From: Bacteroidales bacterium
GTDB lineage: Bacteria > Bacteroidota > Bacteroidia > Bacteroidales > UBA932
NCBI GenBank assembly: GCA_017631875.1
Contig: JAGBSL010000095.1
Coordinates: forward strand, 1 to 25,110
DNA length: 25,110 nt
Direction: 5' to 3'
The notes below the pieces were generated by a model. The model made no database searches, was not told the DNA's origin, and saw nothing but the letters and a program-made list of their open reading frames with translations. A program made the position numbers and the translations under genes. Position 1 is the stretch's first letter. Each line of letters starts with the position of its first letter. Positions 1 through 7,824 of the stretch are shown here, piece after piece.

Positions 1-1496
1 CTGCACAGTCGATCGGTGAGCCAGGTACTCAGCTTACTCTCCGTACGTTCCACGTCGGAGGTACTGCGTCAAGTACTGCTGCTGAGAACGCTATCACATC
101 TAAGTACAACGGTAAGCTCGAGTACGAGGAACTCAGAACAATCGAAAGAGTTACTGAGGACGGAGTACAGGATGTTGTTGTCAGCCGTACCACTGAGGTC
201 CGCATCGTAGACGAGAACACTGGTATCACATACTCTCAGTATGACGTACCTTACGGTTCTATCCTCTACAAGAAGGACGGTGCTTCAGTTCAGAAGGGCG
301 ACCTCATCTGTGAGTGGGATGCATATAACGCGATCACTATCATCGAGACAGCCGGTAAGGTTCGCTTCGACAGCATGATCGACGGTGTTACATTCCGTGA
401 GGAGATGGCTGATGAGTACTCTCTCAACCGCGATAAGGTTATCATCGAGTCTCGTGACAAGTCTAAGAACCCTACTATCGTCATCGTTGACGAGCATGGT
501 GAGGCTCTCAAGCATTACAACCTCCCAGTAGGTGCTCACGTAATGGTTGAAGACGGTCAGGACGTTAAGATCGGTGACATCATCATTAAGATCCCACGTG
601 CTATCGGTAAGTCATCCGATATTACCGGAGGTCTCCCACGAGTTACAGAGCTCTTCGAGGCACGTAACCCATCTAACCCTGCTATCGTATCTGAGATCAA
701 TGGTGAGGTTATCATGGGTAAGATCAAGAGAGGTAACCGCGAGATCATCATCAAGCACAGATCAGGTATGGAGAAGCACTACCTCGTTCCTCTTACAAAG
801 CAGATCCTTGTACAGGAGAACGACTATGTGAAGGCTGGTACAAGACTTTCAGATGGTGCTGTATCTCCAACAGATATCCTTTCTATCCTCGGCCCTATCA
901 AGGTACAGGAGTACATCGTGAACGAGATCCAGGAGGTTTACCGTCTCCAGGGTGTGAAGATCAATGACAAGCACTTCGAGATCATCGTTCGTCAGATGAT
1001 GAGAAAGGTACAGATCAACGATCCGGGCGATACAGAGTTCCTGCCAGAGGAGCTTGTAGACAAGTGGCTCTTCATGGATACAAACGATGCTATCTATGGC
1101 AAGTACTTTGTCCTTGATCCAGGTGATTCACAGACATACGAGGAAGGTGACATCATCACAGCACGCGAGATGAGAGGCGAGAACTCTTCACTCGAGCGTC
1201 AGGGCCTCAAGATGATGGTTCTCCGTGAGGCTAAGCCGGCAACAGCAAGCCAGGTTCTCCAGGGTATCACAAGAGCTGCCCTCAAGACCAACAGCTTCAT
1301 CTCGGCAGCATCATTCCAGGAGACTACAAAGGTGCTCAGCGAGGCAGCTATCAGAGGACGTATCGACACTCTCGAGGGTCTTAAGGAGAACGTTATCTGC
1401 GGACATCCGATCCCAGCAGGTACCGGCCAGAAGGAGTTCCAGGAGATTCTTGTGGCTCCAGCTACAGACTCTCAGAAGAATCTTGCAGATCTCTAA
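1..1496 (+). CDS. rpoC: RNA polymerase beta' subunit, C-terminal part (partial)
   Basis: The reading frame is already open at base 3 and runs to TAA at 1494-1496, giving 497 residues. The 5' part of the gene lies outside the window. The first visible residues ([20 protein letters not shown]) are the highly conserved bridge/trigger-helix-proximal segment of bacterial beta'. The rest shows the usual C-terminal landmarks, including the stretch around [25 protein letters not shown] and the end [45 protein letters not shown]. Beta' forms the catalytic clamp of RNA polymerase in the cytoplasm. Codon use is strongly biased, as expected for a highly expressed gene. The gene is followed at once by a long-stem terminator, so it probably ends the rpoB-rpoC unit. 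Identification is secure. Confidence 0.98.
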   Translation, partial: AQSIGEPGTQLTLRTFHVGGTASSTAAENAITSKYNGKLEYEELRTIERVTEDGVQDVVVSRTTEVRIVDENTGITYSQYDVPYGSILYKKDGASVQKGDLICEWDAYNAITIIETAGKVRFDSMIDGVTFREEMADEYSLNRDKVIIESRDKSKNPTIVIVDEHGEALKHYNLPVGAHVMVEDGQDVKIGDIIIKIPRAIGKSSDITGGLPRVTELFEARNPSNPAIVSEINGEVIMGKIKRGNREIIIKHRSGMEKHYLVPLTKQILVQENDYVKAGTRLSDGAVSPTDILSILGPIKVQEYIVNEIQEVYRLQGVKINDKHFEIIVRQMMRKVQINDPGDTEFLPEELVDKWLFMDTNDAIYGKYFVLDPGDSQTYEEGDIITAREMRGENSSLERQGLKMMVLREAKPATASQVLQGITRAALKTNSFISAASFQETTKVLSEAAIRGRIDTLEGLKENVICGHPIPAGTGQKEFQEILVAPATDSQKNLADL

Positions 1497-1500
1497 TAAA

Positions 1501-1554
1501 TCTATAAAGTCAAAAAAAGCAGGGCGAAAGTCCTGCTTTTTTTGACTTTATAGA
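1501..1554 (+). terminator. Long perfect hairpin terminator after rpoC
   Basis: A 23-nt left arm (1501-1523) pairs perfectly with the right arm (1532-1554). The stem extends by a G-T wobble and a C-G pair to a GAAA tetraloop at 1526-1529. Seven A in the left arm and seven T in the right arm give U-tracts on both strands, so it could act in either direction. It begins 4 nt after the rpoC stop codon. Confidence 0.9.
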
Positions 1555-1572
1555 TAATTATATATAACTTTG
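1541..1572 (+). promoter_or_regulatory. Bacteroidota-type promoter for the 1600 lipoprotein
   Basis: TTTG at 1541-1544 and TAACTTTG at 1565-1572 are separated by 20 nt and match the known Bacteroides -33/-7 pattern TTTG / TAnnTTTG. The start site should lie near 1579, about 20 nt before ATG 1600. The -33 box lies inside the right arm of the rpoC terminator. The assignment is by pattern only. Confidence 0.6.
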
Positions 1573-1599
1573 GTAGTTAGTATTATCAGATTTGAATTT

Positions 1600-2934
1600 A
1601 TGCGTAACATCATTAGAACTGACGTAATCCTGAAGCTTATTGCTGTTATTTCATTCTTTACATTCCTAGGATGTGAGAAGGGACAAGACACCCCTGTTCC
1701 GCAGAAGGAAAATGTCTCCATCGTGCTTGATGTTGACCAGGTGAGCCTGGAGTCAGCTAGTATCAGAGTAAGACATGACGGAGACGCAAATGTCCTCTGG
1801 GTGTATATGAATACAGCGGACCTCGAAACTGATGCGACATTGCTGATAGAGAGTGAGATCAAAAAGAACCTGGAACTTACCGGTGAGGTGGTCGCTTATA
1901 AAGGTCAGAACAAGAGCGTCACTGTATCCTCGCTCGCTGCTAAATGTTATTATAGGTTTATCTGTACAGCTATTGATGAGGTTACAGGTAAAGCATTTGG
2001 TGATGTTGCAGAAATCGAGTACAGAACAAGAAGAGACCCTTCTGTCTTTGAAAAGAATGATAACTGGTCTATTTCGTTAGGAGAGAGGACAGTGAATAAT
2101 CAGGATAAGATGGAGTATGACAACATCGTATGCGAAAGCGACGATGATCAGACATATGTTGTGCTTACACTAAAGGATTCTGATTTTGAATACTATTATA
2201 ATAGTGATCTCCGAGCATTGTTCGAGGACTATCATTCAAGCTTTGGATTCGAGGAAGGCAGCAGCAAGTGGAAGAGCGTATTGAGCTCGGGAGACATCAT
2301 CTGGCCGGAGCAGCGTCTTCGTTCGGGAGAGTGGACGGCGTATATGATCGGAATAGATTCTGACGGAGAATTAAGCGGACTCTATCAGACACTTGAATTC
2401 AAAGTAGAGCAAGAGATTGCTACAGCAGAATATAACAGATGGATTGGAACATGGACTGTGTCTGATAAGAATGGTGCTGAACTATTTGATATCCAGATTA
2501 TTCCATGTGAAAATAACATGTGGTATTACATGGGAGGCTGGGAAAGCACTAACATCTATCAGTTCGATACTTACGATCCTGCGCTTATGCCGGAACTGTT
2601 CTTCGATAAGGAGTCAGGTAAATTATGCTTCATATCACAGTATCTCAATACTATGGTGACTGATACGGATTCTATTGACTTCTATTTCTCAGGAACCTTC
2701 GTATATGGAAATACATACGTTCTCGGCTCGGAAGTTCTCAATTACAGAATGGCGGAGACAATTTTCCTGGATACGGTCAATTATAACAGCGCACGAATCG
2801 AAGCATGTAATTTCAATGCGCAGGGAATGTCCTTCCCGATCGAGTCGATCTGTTATATTTACTACAATGGTTCTCAGCTTAGCTCAATCAGTCTTGCTGC
2901 TCCGACCCTGCCGTTGACCATGACTAAACAGTAG
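1600..2934 (+). CDS. Surface/periplasmic lipoprotein with Fn3-like N-terminal region, function unknown
   Basis: The protein has 444 residues from ATG 1600. An in-frame TTG at 1570 lies inside the predicted -7 box and is therefore unlikely to be the start. The N terminus is a type II signal peptide: a basic start, a hydrophobic run (KLIAVISFFTFLG) and lipobox Cys25, followed by E-K-G-Q-D, an acidic tail seen on many surface-exported Bacteroidota lipoproteins. Residues of about 35-145 alternate short beta-like stretches and resemble an Fn3-type sandwich. The C-terminal half (about 285-440) begins with W-I-G-T-W-T-V-S-D, reminiscent of lipocalin-like or DUF-type beta domains of Bacteroidales lipoproteins, but I cannot name the family. 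It is a single-gene unit between its own promoter and terminator. The lipoprotein call is firm; the function is unknown. Confidence 0.8.
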   Translation: MRNIIRTDVILKLIAVISFFTFLGCEKGQDTPVPQKENVSIVLDVDQVSLESASIRVRHDGDANVLWVYMNTADLETDATLLIESEIKKNLELTGEVVAYKGQNKSVTVSSLAAKCYYRFICTAIDEVTGKAFGDVAEIEYRTRRDPSVFEKNDNWSISLGERTVNNQDKMEYDNIVCESDDDQTYVVLTLKDSDFEYYYNSDLRALFEDYHSSFGFEEGSSKWKSVLSSGDIIWPEQRLRSGEWTAYMIGIDSDGELSGLYQTLEFKVEQEIATAEYNRWIGTWTVSDKNGAELFDIQIIPCENNMWYYMGGWESTNIYQFDTYDPALMPELFFDKESGKLCFISQYLNTMVTDTDSIDFYFSGTFVYGNTYVLGSEVLNYRMAETIFLDTVNYNSARIEACNFNAQGMSFPIESICYIYYNGSQLSSISLAAPTLPLTMTKQ

Positions 2935-2982
2935 AATAAAATTAAAGCTGCCCCCGTCTTGGGCAGCTTTAATTTTATTCTA
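2932..2982 (+). terminator. Perfect 22-bp hairpin that contains the stop codon
   Basis: The left arm 2932-2953 pairs perfectly with 2961-2982 around the loop CCGTCTT. The left arm starts with the TAG stop of the lipoprotein gene. The A-rich outer left arm and T-rich outer right arm make it suitable for termination on both strands. Confidence 0.85.
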
Positions 2983-2983
2983 C

Positions 2984-3055
2984 CGGACCGAGTAGGTCCG
3001 AAATACCCCTGAAAGGGGTCGGCTTTGCCGGGGGTTGAGAAGTTGCTTGAGCAAC
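2984..3055. repeat. Cluster of four short hairpins in the convergent gap
   Basis: Four adjacent small palindromes fill the gap before the end of purA: CGGACC/GGTCCG (2984-3000), ACCCCT/AGGGGT (3005-3019), CGGC/GCCG (3020-3030) and GTTGC/GCAAC (3042-3055). The arrangement resembles an intergenic palindromic repeat unit rather than a terminator, because no T-tract follows. Whether other copies exist in the genome cannot be seen here. Confidence 0.5.
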
Positions 3056-3083
3056 AATAATGAGTTTATCTCATTATTGTTGC
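3051..3083 (-). terminator. Hairpin overlapping the purA stop codon
   Basis: Arms 3051-3064 and 3070-3083 pair perfectly over 14 bp around a 5-nt loop. The purA TAA (3066-3068 on the minus strand) lies in the loop and the last purA codons lie in the stem. There is no clear U-tract after it, so it may be a 3'-end stabiliser rather than a strict intrinsic terminator. Confidence 0.5.
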
Positions 3084-4328
3084 TTCGCGGTCTGGACCTA
3101 CAGATATGATCTTGATAGGCACTCCGAGGTACTGCTCCATGAATGCGATGTACTCACGGAATTCCTGCGGAAGCTCCTCCTCTGTGCGGCAGTGTGTGAG
3201 GTCTGTGTGCCATCCCTTGAACTCTGTATATACAGGCTCGATGTTGGCGTATGTGTCGAACGGCCACTGGTCAGATGGCTTGCCGTCTACGATGTATGAT
3301 GTGCAGACCTTGATTGTCTCGAATGTGTCGAGGCAGTCTGATTTCATCATGATAAGGTCGGTAACGCCGCTGATCATTACTGCGTACTTGAGGGCTACGA
3401 GGTCAAGCCATCCGCAACGGCGTGGACGTCCGGTAACTGCTCCGAACTCGTGTCCGATGCGACGGATTTCCTCTCCTGTCTCGTCGAAGAGCTCAGTTGG
3501 GAATGGACCGCTACCTACGCGTGTACAATATGCCTTGAAGATACCGTATACATGTCCGATCAGGTGTGGGTTGACTCCAAGACCTACACACGCTCCTGAG
3601 CATGATGTTGTCGAAGATGTTACGAACGGATATGAACCGTAGTCAACGTCAAGCATTGAGCCCTGTGCTCCTTCTGCAAGGATATCCTGGGTCTTGAGGA
3701 GCTCGTTGATGTAGTACTCGCAGTCTACGAACTCGAACTGCTTGAGGTACTCGCATGCTGCCATGAACTCTGCATCCTCTGCATGAGGGTCGCACTCGTA
3801 TCCCATCTGGTTAAGAAGGGTGATGTGGCGGTTCTGGAGCTTTGCATATCTCTCCGCAAAATCCGCTGCGAGGATGTCTCCAACGCGGAGTCCGTGACGG
3901 CTGATCTTGTCTGTGTATGTAGGTCCGATACCTTTGAGTGTCGAACCAATTTTCCCCTTGCCCATTGCAGCCTCGTTAGCTGCATCAAGAAGCCTGTGGG
4001 TAGGGAGGATGAGGTGTGCCTTCTTAGCGATAACGATGCGCTTTGTTACAGGAATTCCTGTCTTCTGGGCGATGTTCTCACACTCGCCCCTGAATGTGAT
4101 AGGGTCAAGCACTACACCATTTCCTACAATGTTCATTGCGTCCTCTCTGAAGATTCCAGACGGAACAGATCTGAGCACGAAGCTCTTTCCGTCAAAGTGA
4201 AGAGAGTGTCCTGCGTTAGGACCACCCTGGAAACGTGCTACTGTAGGGTATCTGCTTGCAAGCACGTCTACGATCTTACCTTTTCCTTCGTCGCCCCACT
4301 GGAGGCCGAGTACAACGTCAAGTTTCAT
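3066..4328 (-). CDS. purA: Adenylosuccinate synthetase
   Basis: This 420-residue enzyme condenses IMP and aspartate with GTP hydrolysis to adenylosuccinate, the first committed step from IMP to AMP, in the cytoplasm. The N terminus reads LGLQWGDEGKGK (residues 7-18), the family P-loop with catalytic Asp13. NAGH at 38-41 supplies catalytic His41. GSTLKGIGPTY, the 'DVDYGSYPFVTSS' segment and GAVTGRPRRCGWLD are further family signatures. Length is normal (about 420-430). It lies 27 nt downstream of ssb on the same strand, which suggests co-transcription. The start at 4328 is the first ATG and gives the canonical N terminus. Confidence 0.98.
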   Translation of the reverse strand: MKLDVVLGLQWGDEGKGKIVDVLASRYPTVARFQGGPNAGHSLHFDGKSFVLRSVPSGIFREDAMNIVGNGVVLDPITFRGECENIAQKTGIPVTKRIVIAKKAHLILPTHRLLDAANEAAMGKGKIGSTLKGIGPTYTDKISRHGLRVGDILAADFAERYAKLQNRHITLLNQMGYECDPHAEDAEFMAACEYLKQFEFVDCEYYINELLKTQDILAEGAQGSMLDVDYGSYPFVTSSTTSCSGACVGLGVNPHLIGHVYGIFKAYCTRVGSGPFPTELFDETGEEIRRIGHEFGAVTGRPRRCGWLDLVALKYAVMISGVTDLIMMKSDCLDTFETIKVCTSYIVDGKPSDQWPFDTYANIEPVYTEFKGWHTDLTHCRTEEELPQEFREYIAFMEQYLGVPIKIISVGPDREATIMR

Positions 4329-4355
4329 TATTATGTCTGATTTATTGTTTGCTGA

Positions 4356-4874
4356 TTAGAATGGGAGGTCGTCTTCCGGCAGATCCTCTACCGCCGGCTT
4401 CGGCTGTGCCTGCTGCACTGGCGGCTGGTATGTTGGCTGCTGCACGCCAGGCTGTTGGTAAGCAGGCTGCTGCTGCACGCCAGGCTGCTGATATCCCTGC
4501 GGTGCCTGCTGCTGATATCCTCCCTGTTGCTGTCCCTCCGGCCTTCTTCCGAGAAGCTGGAGAGTGTCAGCTACGATTTCGGTGACATATCTCTTGTTGC
4601 CGTTCTGGTCATCCCATGACCTTGAGCGAAGACGGCCCTCAATATATACCTGTGTTCCTTTCTTCACGTATTTCTCCACCACGTCGGCAGTATTCCTCCA
4701 TACCACGATGCTGTGCCACTCGGTGTGCTCCTGGAGGTTTCCGCTTCTGTCGCGGTATCTCTCGGTTGTAGCTACTCTGAATGTCGCAACCTTTGTTCCA
4801 TTGTTCACATCGCCGGTGTAGCGGATCTCTGGATCCTGTCCGACGTTGCCGATAAGTATAACCTTGTTGATCAT
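4356..4874 (-). CDS. ssb: Single-stranded DNA-binding protein
   Basis: The protein has 172 residues. The N-terminal OB fold (about 1-110) starts with MINKVILIGNVGQDPEIRYT and contains TEWHSIVVW and YVKKGTQVYIEGRLRSRSW, classic SSB motifs. A Gln/Pro-rich flexible linker (about 112-160) follows, then the acidic tip DDLPF, which in SSB proteins docks replication and repair partners such as RecQ, PriA or RecO. Within the linker an 18-nt unit is directly repeated at 4437-4454 and 4470-4487, so linker length has grown by an 11-codon duplication. It precedes purA by 27 nt. No confident promoter box was found in the 73 nt upstream; a degenerate TATCTTGC near 4914-4921 is a weak candidate. Confidence 0.97.
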   Translation of the reverse strand: MINKVILIGNVGQDPEIRYTGDVNNGTKVATFRVATTERYRDRSGNLQEHTEWHSIVVWRNTADVVEKYVKKGTQVYIEGRLRSRSWDDQNGNKRYVTEIVADTLQLLGRRPEGQQQGGYQQQAPQGYQQPGVQQQPAYQQPGVQQPTYQPPVQQAQPKPAVEDLPEDDLPF

Positions 4875-4947
4875 AATATGTCTTGTGTTTTTAATTTCAG
4901 TCCCAAAAACTTTGCAAGATACGGATAAAATCTAAATTTTTCAGCAC

Positions 4948-5793
4948 TTATTTTGATTTTATCGCTGCTTTCATTGCCTCGCAATCCGGAGTCTCTCCAG
5001 TAAACAGTTCATATCCGGTCACTGCCTGCTGCAGAAGCCATTCTCTGCCGTCGATGTAGCGAATCAGAGGGTTCGCATCAGCCATTCTTTGTATTAATTC
5101 GTTATCAAACGACGGGTTTCTGTAGTTAGCTTCAAGGATCACCTTCTCCTTTCCAGGACAAAGATCTGTTTCTGTCAGCATGTCTATTTCAGGTATACGC
5201 ACAGGAAGGTTATAAATCACGATATCTGCCTTACTGAACTCTTCCCGAAAAGCGCTCAATGGTTTTATTTCTGGATCATATTGCGTCCGGTTTATCACAG
5301 TCGTCTCATATCCCATCGCCTCTGAGGCCGCCTTCGCCGCTTTGCCAGCCCCTCCGGCACCTACAATCAGTACTGTCTTTTCGTGGTCTGAAAGGGGATG
5401 AAAAAAGAACCCCTTTCGCGACTTCGTCGCTCCTTCCCCCTGCGGCCAGGGGGGTAGCACGCTTTTTTCATCCCCTTTCAGACCTCTAAACATGGCTATC
5501 AATCCTCTGAAGTCGGAGTTGTATGCGGCTATGCCTTCTGGTGTTTTGATGAGGAGATTTGTGGCTCCGATCAGGCGGCATTCTTCCGAGACGATGGCAG
5601 CCTTTCTAAGTGCCAGTTCCTTGAAAGGAGCTGTGACGTTGATGCCGTCATATCCTTCCTGAAATCTTCTGTATGCTTCTTCGAAATCTTCAGTTATGAT
5701 AAGGTCATAAGGATACAACCCATTATACCCCGCCTTGAATAAAGCAGGGGAGAGCGAATGCTCGATCGGGTGTCCTATGAGTCCGAATTTCAT
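4948..5793 (-). CDS. aroE: Shikimate dehydrogenase with an in-frame palindromic insertion
   Basis: The enzyme reduces 3-dehydroshikimate to shikimate with NADPH, step 4 of the aromatic amino acid/chorismate pathway. Ser13 and Ser15 in HSLSP bind shikimate. Lys58 (NVTAPFK) and Asp94 (YNSDF) are the catalytic pair. GAGGAGKA at 145-152 is the NADP loop, and the C-terminal helix begins near Q-Q-A-V-T-G-Y-E-L-F. The protein has 281 residues, about 35 more than the short Bacteroidales AroE I would expect (about 245). The excess is residues of about 104-137 (RGLKGDEK...FFHPLSDH), encoded by a 100-nt element with perfect 23-bp inverted ends. It lies between the shikimate-binding and NADP-binding domains, where a loop should tolerate it. 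The gene starts 2 nt after the RNA methyltransferase stop, so it is the last gene of a three-gene operon. Confidence 0.93.
   Translation of the reverse strand: MKFGLIGHPIEHSLSPALFKAGYNGLYPYDLIITEDFEEAYRRFQEGYDGINVTAPFKELALRKAAIVSEECRLIGATNLLIKTPEGIAAYNSDFRGLIAMFRGLKGDEKSVLPPWPQGEGATKSRKGFFFHPLSDHEKTVLIVGAGGAGKAAKAASEAMGYETTVINRTQYDPEIKPLSAFREEFSKADIVIYNLPVRIPEIDMLTETDLCPGKEKVILEANYRNPSFDNELIQRMADANPLIRYIDGREWLLQQAVTGYELFTGETPDCEAMKAAIKSK
5385..5484. repeat. 100-nt palindromic element inserted in aroE
   Basis: The ends 5385-5407 and 5462-5484 are perfect inverted repeats of 23 nt. The 54-nt interior contains smaller stems: GCGACTTCGTCGC, and CCCCCTG...CAGGGGG. Because of the symmetry both strands translate to a similar peptide (R-G-L-K-G-D-E-K and F-F-H-P-L-S-D). 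It behaves like a REP/MITE-like mobile palindrome that happens to be open in the aroE frame. No transposase is present. Family membership cannot be tested here. Confidence 0.75.
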
Positions 5794-5795
5794 GA

Positions 5796-6593
5796 TTATG
5801 AATTACGCTGTCTGACTGCTTCAAACATTAGGATTGCCGCCGAAACTGATACGTTCAGCGAATCCAGCTTTCCTAGCATCGGAATCTTGATGTGGGCATC
5901 GGCCGCCTTTCTCCAGCAGCTTGTCAGCCCGGTAGCTTCCGTGCCCATGACGATAGCTGTGCCTCCCTTCATGTCGGTATCATAATACCACTCGGAATCC
6001 TGAAGCTGTGCAGTGTATATCTTTATTCCATTGGCTTTGAGCCATTCGATCGTTTCTTCAGATGTAGCTGTCGCTGTAGGCACTGTGAAGATCGCACCAA
6101 TGCTGGACCTTATGAGATTAGGATTGTACATATCGGTAAGCGGATCGCATACAATCACTGCGTCGACTCCCGAAGCGTCAGCACTGCGGAGAACTGCACC
6201 CAGATTGCCGGGCTTCTCCACCGACTCAAGCACTACTACCAGGGGATTTGCCTTCAGTTTTAGTGATTCAAGATTCATCTCCTTGCAATGGAGTTCTGCA
6301 ATCACTCCTTCCGTGCCCCCTCTGTATGCTACCTTGTCATAAAGGTGCTGAGGTATCTCTATATAATTGCAGTCGCACTTGTCTGCTATCTCGTCAAAGT
6401 CCCCTGTGGATATTATTTCCGGACATAAGAAGATGGTGTGCGGCTTATATCCAGCCTCCACGCAGTGCAGCAGTTCGCGTCTTCCCTCGACCACGAACAG
6501 CCCCTTCCTCCTTCTCTCCTTCGACTTTTCCTGAAGCGCCAGCAGATCCTTGATCTTAGGATTCTGTGCAGATGTGATGCTCTCGATTCTCAT
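5796..6593 (-). CDS. TrmH/SpoU-family RNA 2'-O-methyltransferase
   Basis: The protein has 265 residues. The N-terminal substrate-binding domain (about 1-105) begins ITSAQNPKIKDLLALQEKSKERRRKGLFVVEGRREL, the typical L30e-like SpoU_sub_bind domain. The SPOUT catalytic domain follows with the three family motifs: EKPGNLGAVLRSADASG (motif 1), AIVMGTEATGL (motif 2) and IPMLGKLDSLNVSVSAAILMFE (motif 3). The family uses SAM to methylate ribose in rRNA or tRNA. Whether this copy acts on 23S rRNA (RlmB/TsnR-like) or tRNA cannot be decided, so no symbol is given. It sits 9 nt downstream of the ATPase gene and 2 nt upstream of aroE, clearly in one transcript. Confidence 0.93.
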   Translation of the reverse strand: MRIESITSAQNPKIKDLLALQEKSKERRRKGLFVVEGRRELLHCVEAGYKPHTIFLCPEIISTGDFDEIADKCDCNYIEIPQHLYDKVAYRGGTEGVIAELHCKEMNLESLKLKANPLVVVLESVEKPGNLGAVLRSADASGVDAVIVCDPLTDMYNPNLIRSSIGAIFTVPTATATSEETIEWLKANGIKIYTAQLQDSEWYYDTDMKGGTAIVMGTEATGLTSCWRKAADAHIKIPMLGKLDSLNVSVSAAILMFEAVRQRNS

Positions 6594-6602
6594 ATCGCAA
6601 AT

Positions 6603-7739
6603 TTAATATATTCTTGCCAGATAGTCGGCAAAGAAATAGTCGTATATCCTGTATTTTCCGTCCTCGTTTATAACGATGTCGTTTTTTAGAAGAGGTTTCA
6701 ATGCGGCCTGCACTGAACTTGCCGACACCAGATTGTGCCTCTTGATGAATTCTGACGAAGTTATTCCTTCGACATTCCTGTCCTTGGCTATTGCCATCAG
6801 TATCTGTTTCTGCTTAGGCGCAAGATTATGAAGTATTGCCAGGAAACGGTCCTCCTGGGCCATGATGATGTTGTCCCATGCGATGTCTATATACTCGGGA
6901 GTGCATAGCATGCCTTTCTCTGTAAGGGCGAACAGTTCGTTCATCATCATCTGTATGTACCAGGTGCATCCCTCGAACATCTTATATACTATCTCTACAG
7001 CAAATTTGTCAATGAATTTACCCCTTTCAGCAAACATCCTTCCTGCGAATTCTATGTATGTTTCCATCGGAATCGGGTGCAGGCTTTGGCTTATGACACT
7101 TTGGAAGAATGGTTTGGCAGGCGAGTAGAATATGTCTGTCATCATGTGTCTCTTGCTGCCGCAGAATATGAACGAGGTCCTTGAACACTGCTGTACGAGG
7201 GTTCTGATGAACGCTTCGGTTGTGTTTTCAGGATATTCTCTGATCTGCTGGAATTCATCAATCGCCAGTATGCAGGGCTTGTCTAATGTCTCAAGATATT
7301 CGAACAGTTCCCGCACAGTCTTCTCCGGATATTCTATGTCTCCTATGCCGATATCAAAGGACGGATCTCCAGAAAGTGCGTCCATACGGAATCCGACCCT
7401 CAGCGAGGTGAGGAATTCAAAGAATTTTTCATGCCATTTCTGCTGCGAGCGGATAACCTTTATAATAGACTCAGACAGCGTCTTTGCAAACTCGCAGAGG
7501 TTGCCGGTCGAGTAGATGTCAACGTATATCGTGATGTAATTATCTTCAATGACCTTCTGGGAGAACATATGGTGTATCAGGCCGCTCTTTCCTAGTCTTC
7601 TTGGAGAGATCAATGCGACATTCCTGCCGTTGACTATGTGCTTTACAAGTGTTTCTGTGTCTTTTTTTCTATCACAGAAATACTTGGCTCCGGCATATCG
7701 TCCGATGAAGAACGGGTTTATGATCTTATCTTTAAGCAT
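6603..7739 (-). CDS. AAA ATPase with C-terminal winged helix (archaeal-type ATPase family)
   Basis: The protein has 378 residues. The N-terminal NPFFIGRYAGAKYFCDRKKDTETLVKHI is typical of the stand-alone 'ATPase domain predominantly from Archaea' group. The Walker A variant is SPRRLGKSG at 45-53. Walker B is CILAIDEFQQI, with the aspartate-glutamate pair intact, and FIFCGSKRHMM is the conserved downstream sensor-like strand. Residues of about 300-378 form a winged-helix-like tail (KQKQILMAIAKD...ITSSEFIKRHNL...SSVQAALKPLLKNDIV). It is the first gene of an operon with the RNA methyltransferase and aroE. The family is abundant in Bacteroidota and its cellular role is not established; ATP-dependent DNA-linked function is an inference from the wing domain. 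Confidence 0.88.
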   Translation of the reverse strand: MLKDKIINPFFIGRYAGAKYFCDRKKDTETLVKHIVNGRNVALISPRRLGKSGLIHHMFSQKVIEDNYITIYVDIYSTGNLCEFAKTLSESIIKVIRSQQKWHEKFFEFLTSLRVGFRMDALSGDPSFDIGIGDIEYPEKTVRELFEYLETLDKPCILAIDEFQQIREYPENTTEAFIRTLVQQCSRTSFIFCGSKRHMMTDIFYSPAKPFFQSVISQSLHPIPMETYIEFAGRMFAERGKFIDKFAVEIVYKMFEGCTWYIQMMMNELFALTEKGMLCTPEYIDIAWDNIIMAQEDRFLAILHNLAPKQKQILMAIAKDRNVEGITSSEFIKRHNLVSASSVQAALKPLLKNDIVINEDGKYRIYDYFFADYLARIY

Positions 7740-7757
7740 ACGGCAAACAGTTTATTG

Positions 7758-7765
7758 CAAATATA
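7758..7765 (-). promoter_or_regulatory. Candidate -7 box for the ATPase operon
   Basis: On the minus strand this reads TATATTTG, a match to TAnnTTTG, 18 nt before the ATG at 7739. No clear TTG -33 box is seen at the right distance, so the support is only moderate. Confidence 0.4.
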
Positions 7766-7824
7766 ATTATTATATTTATAATAAAGTGTGTCGCTCTGTA
7801 ATTATATGTAAAAAGTGGTCCGAT

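Noticed and set aside
1570..1599. TTG start for the 1600 lipoprotein
   Set aside because: It would lie within the -7 box TAACTTTG and upstream of the predicted transcription start; the signal peptide begins properly at ATG 1600.
3783..4340. Plus-strand open frame of 185 codons over purA
   Set aside because: It lies wholly antisense to a certain purA gene and has no recognisable domain, start signal or composition of its own.
4437..4487. CRISPR-like or tandem array in the ssb linker
   Set aside because: Just two copies of an 18-nt unit, explained by Gln/Pro codon repetition in the SSB linker.
4948..5793. aroE or aroK as pseudogenes because of repeat insertions
   Set aside because: Frames are intact across the insertions and all visible catalytic residues are present, so inactivation is not supported.
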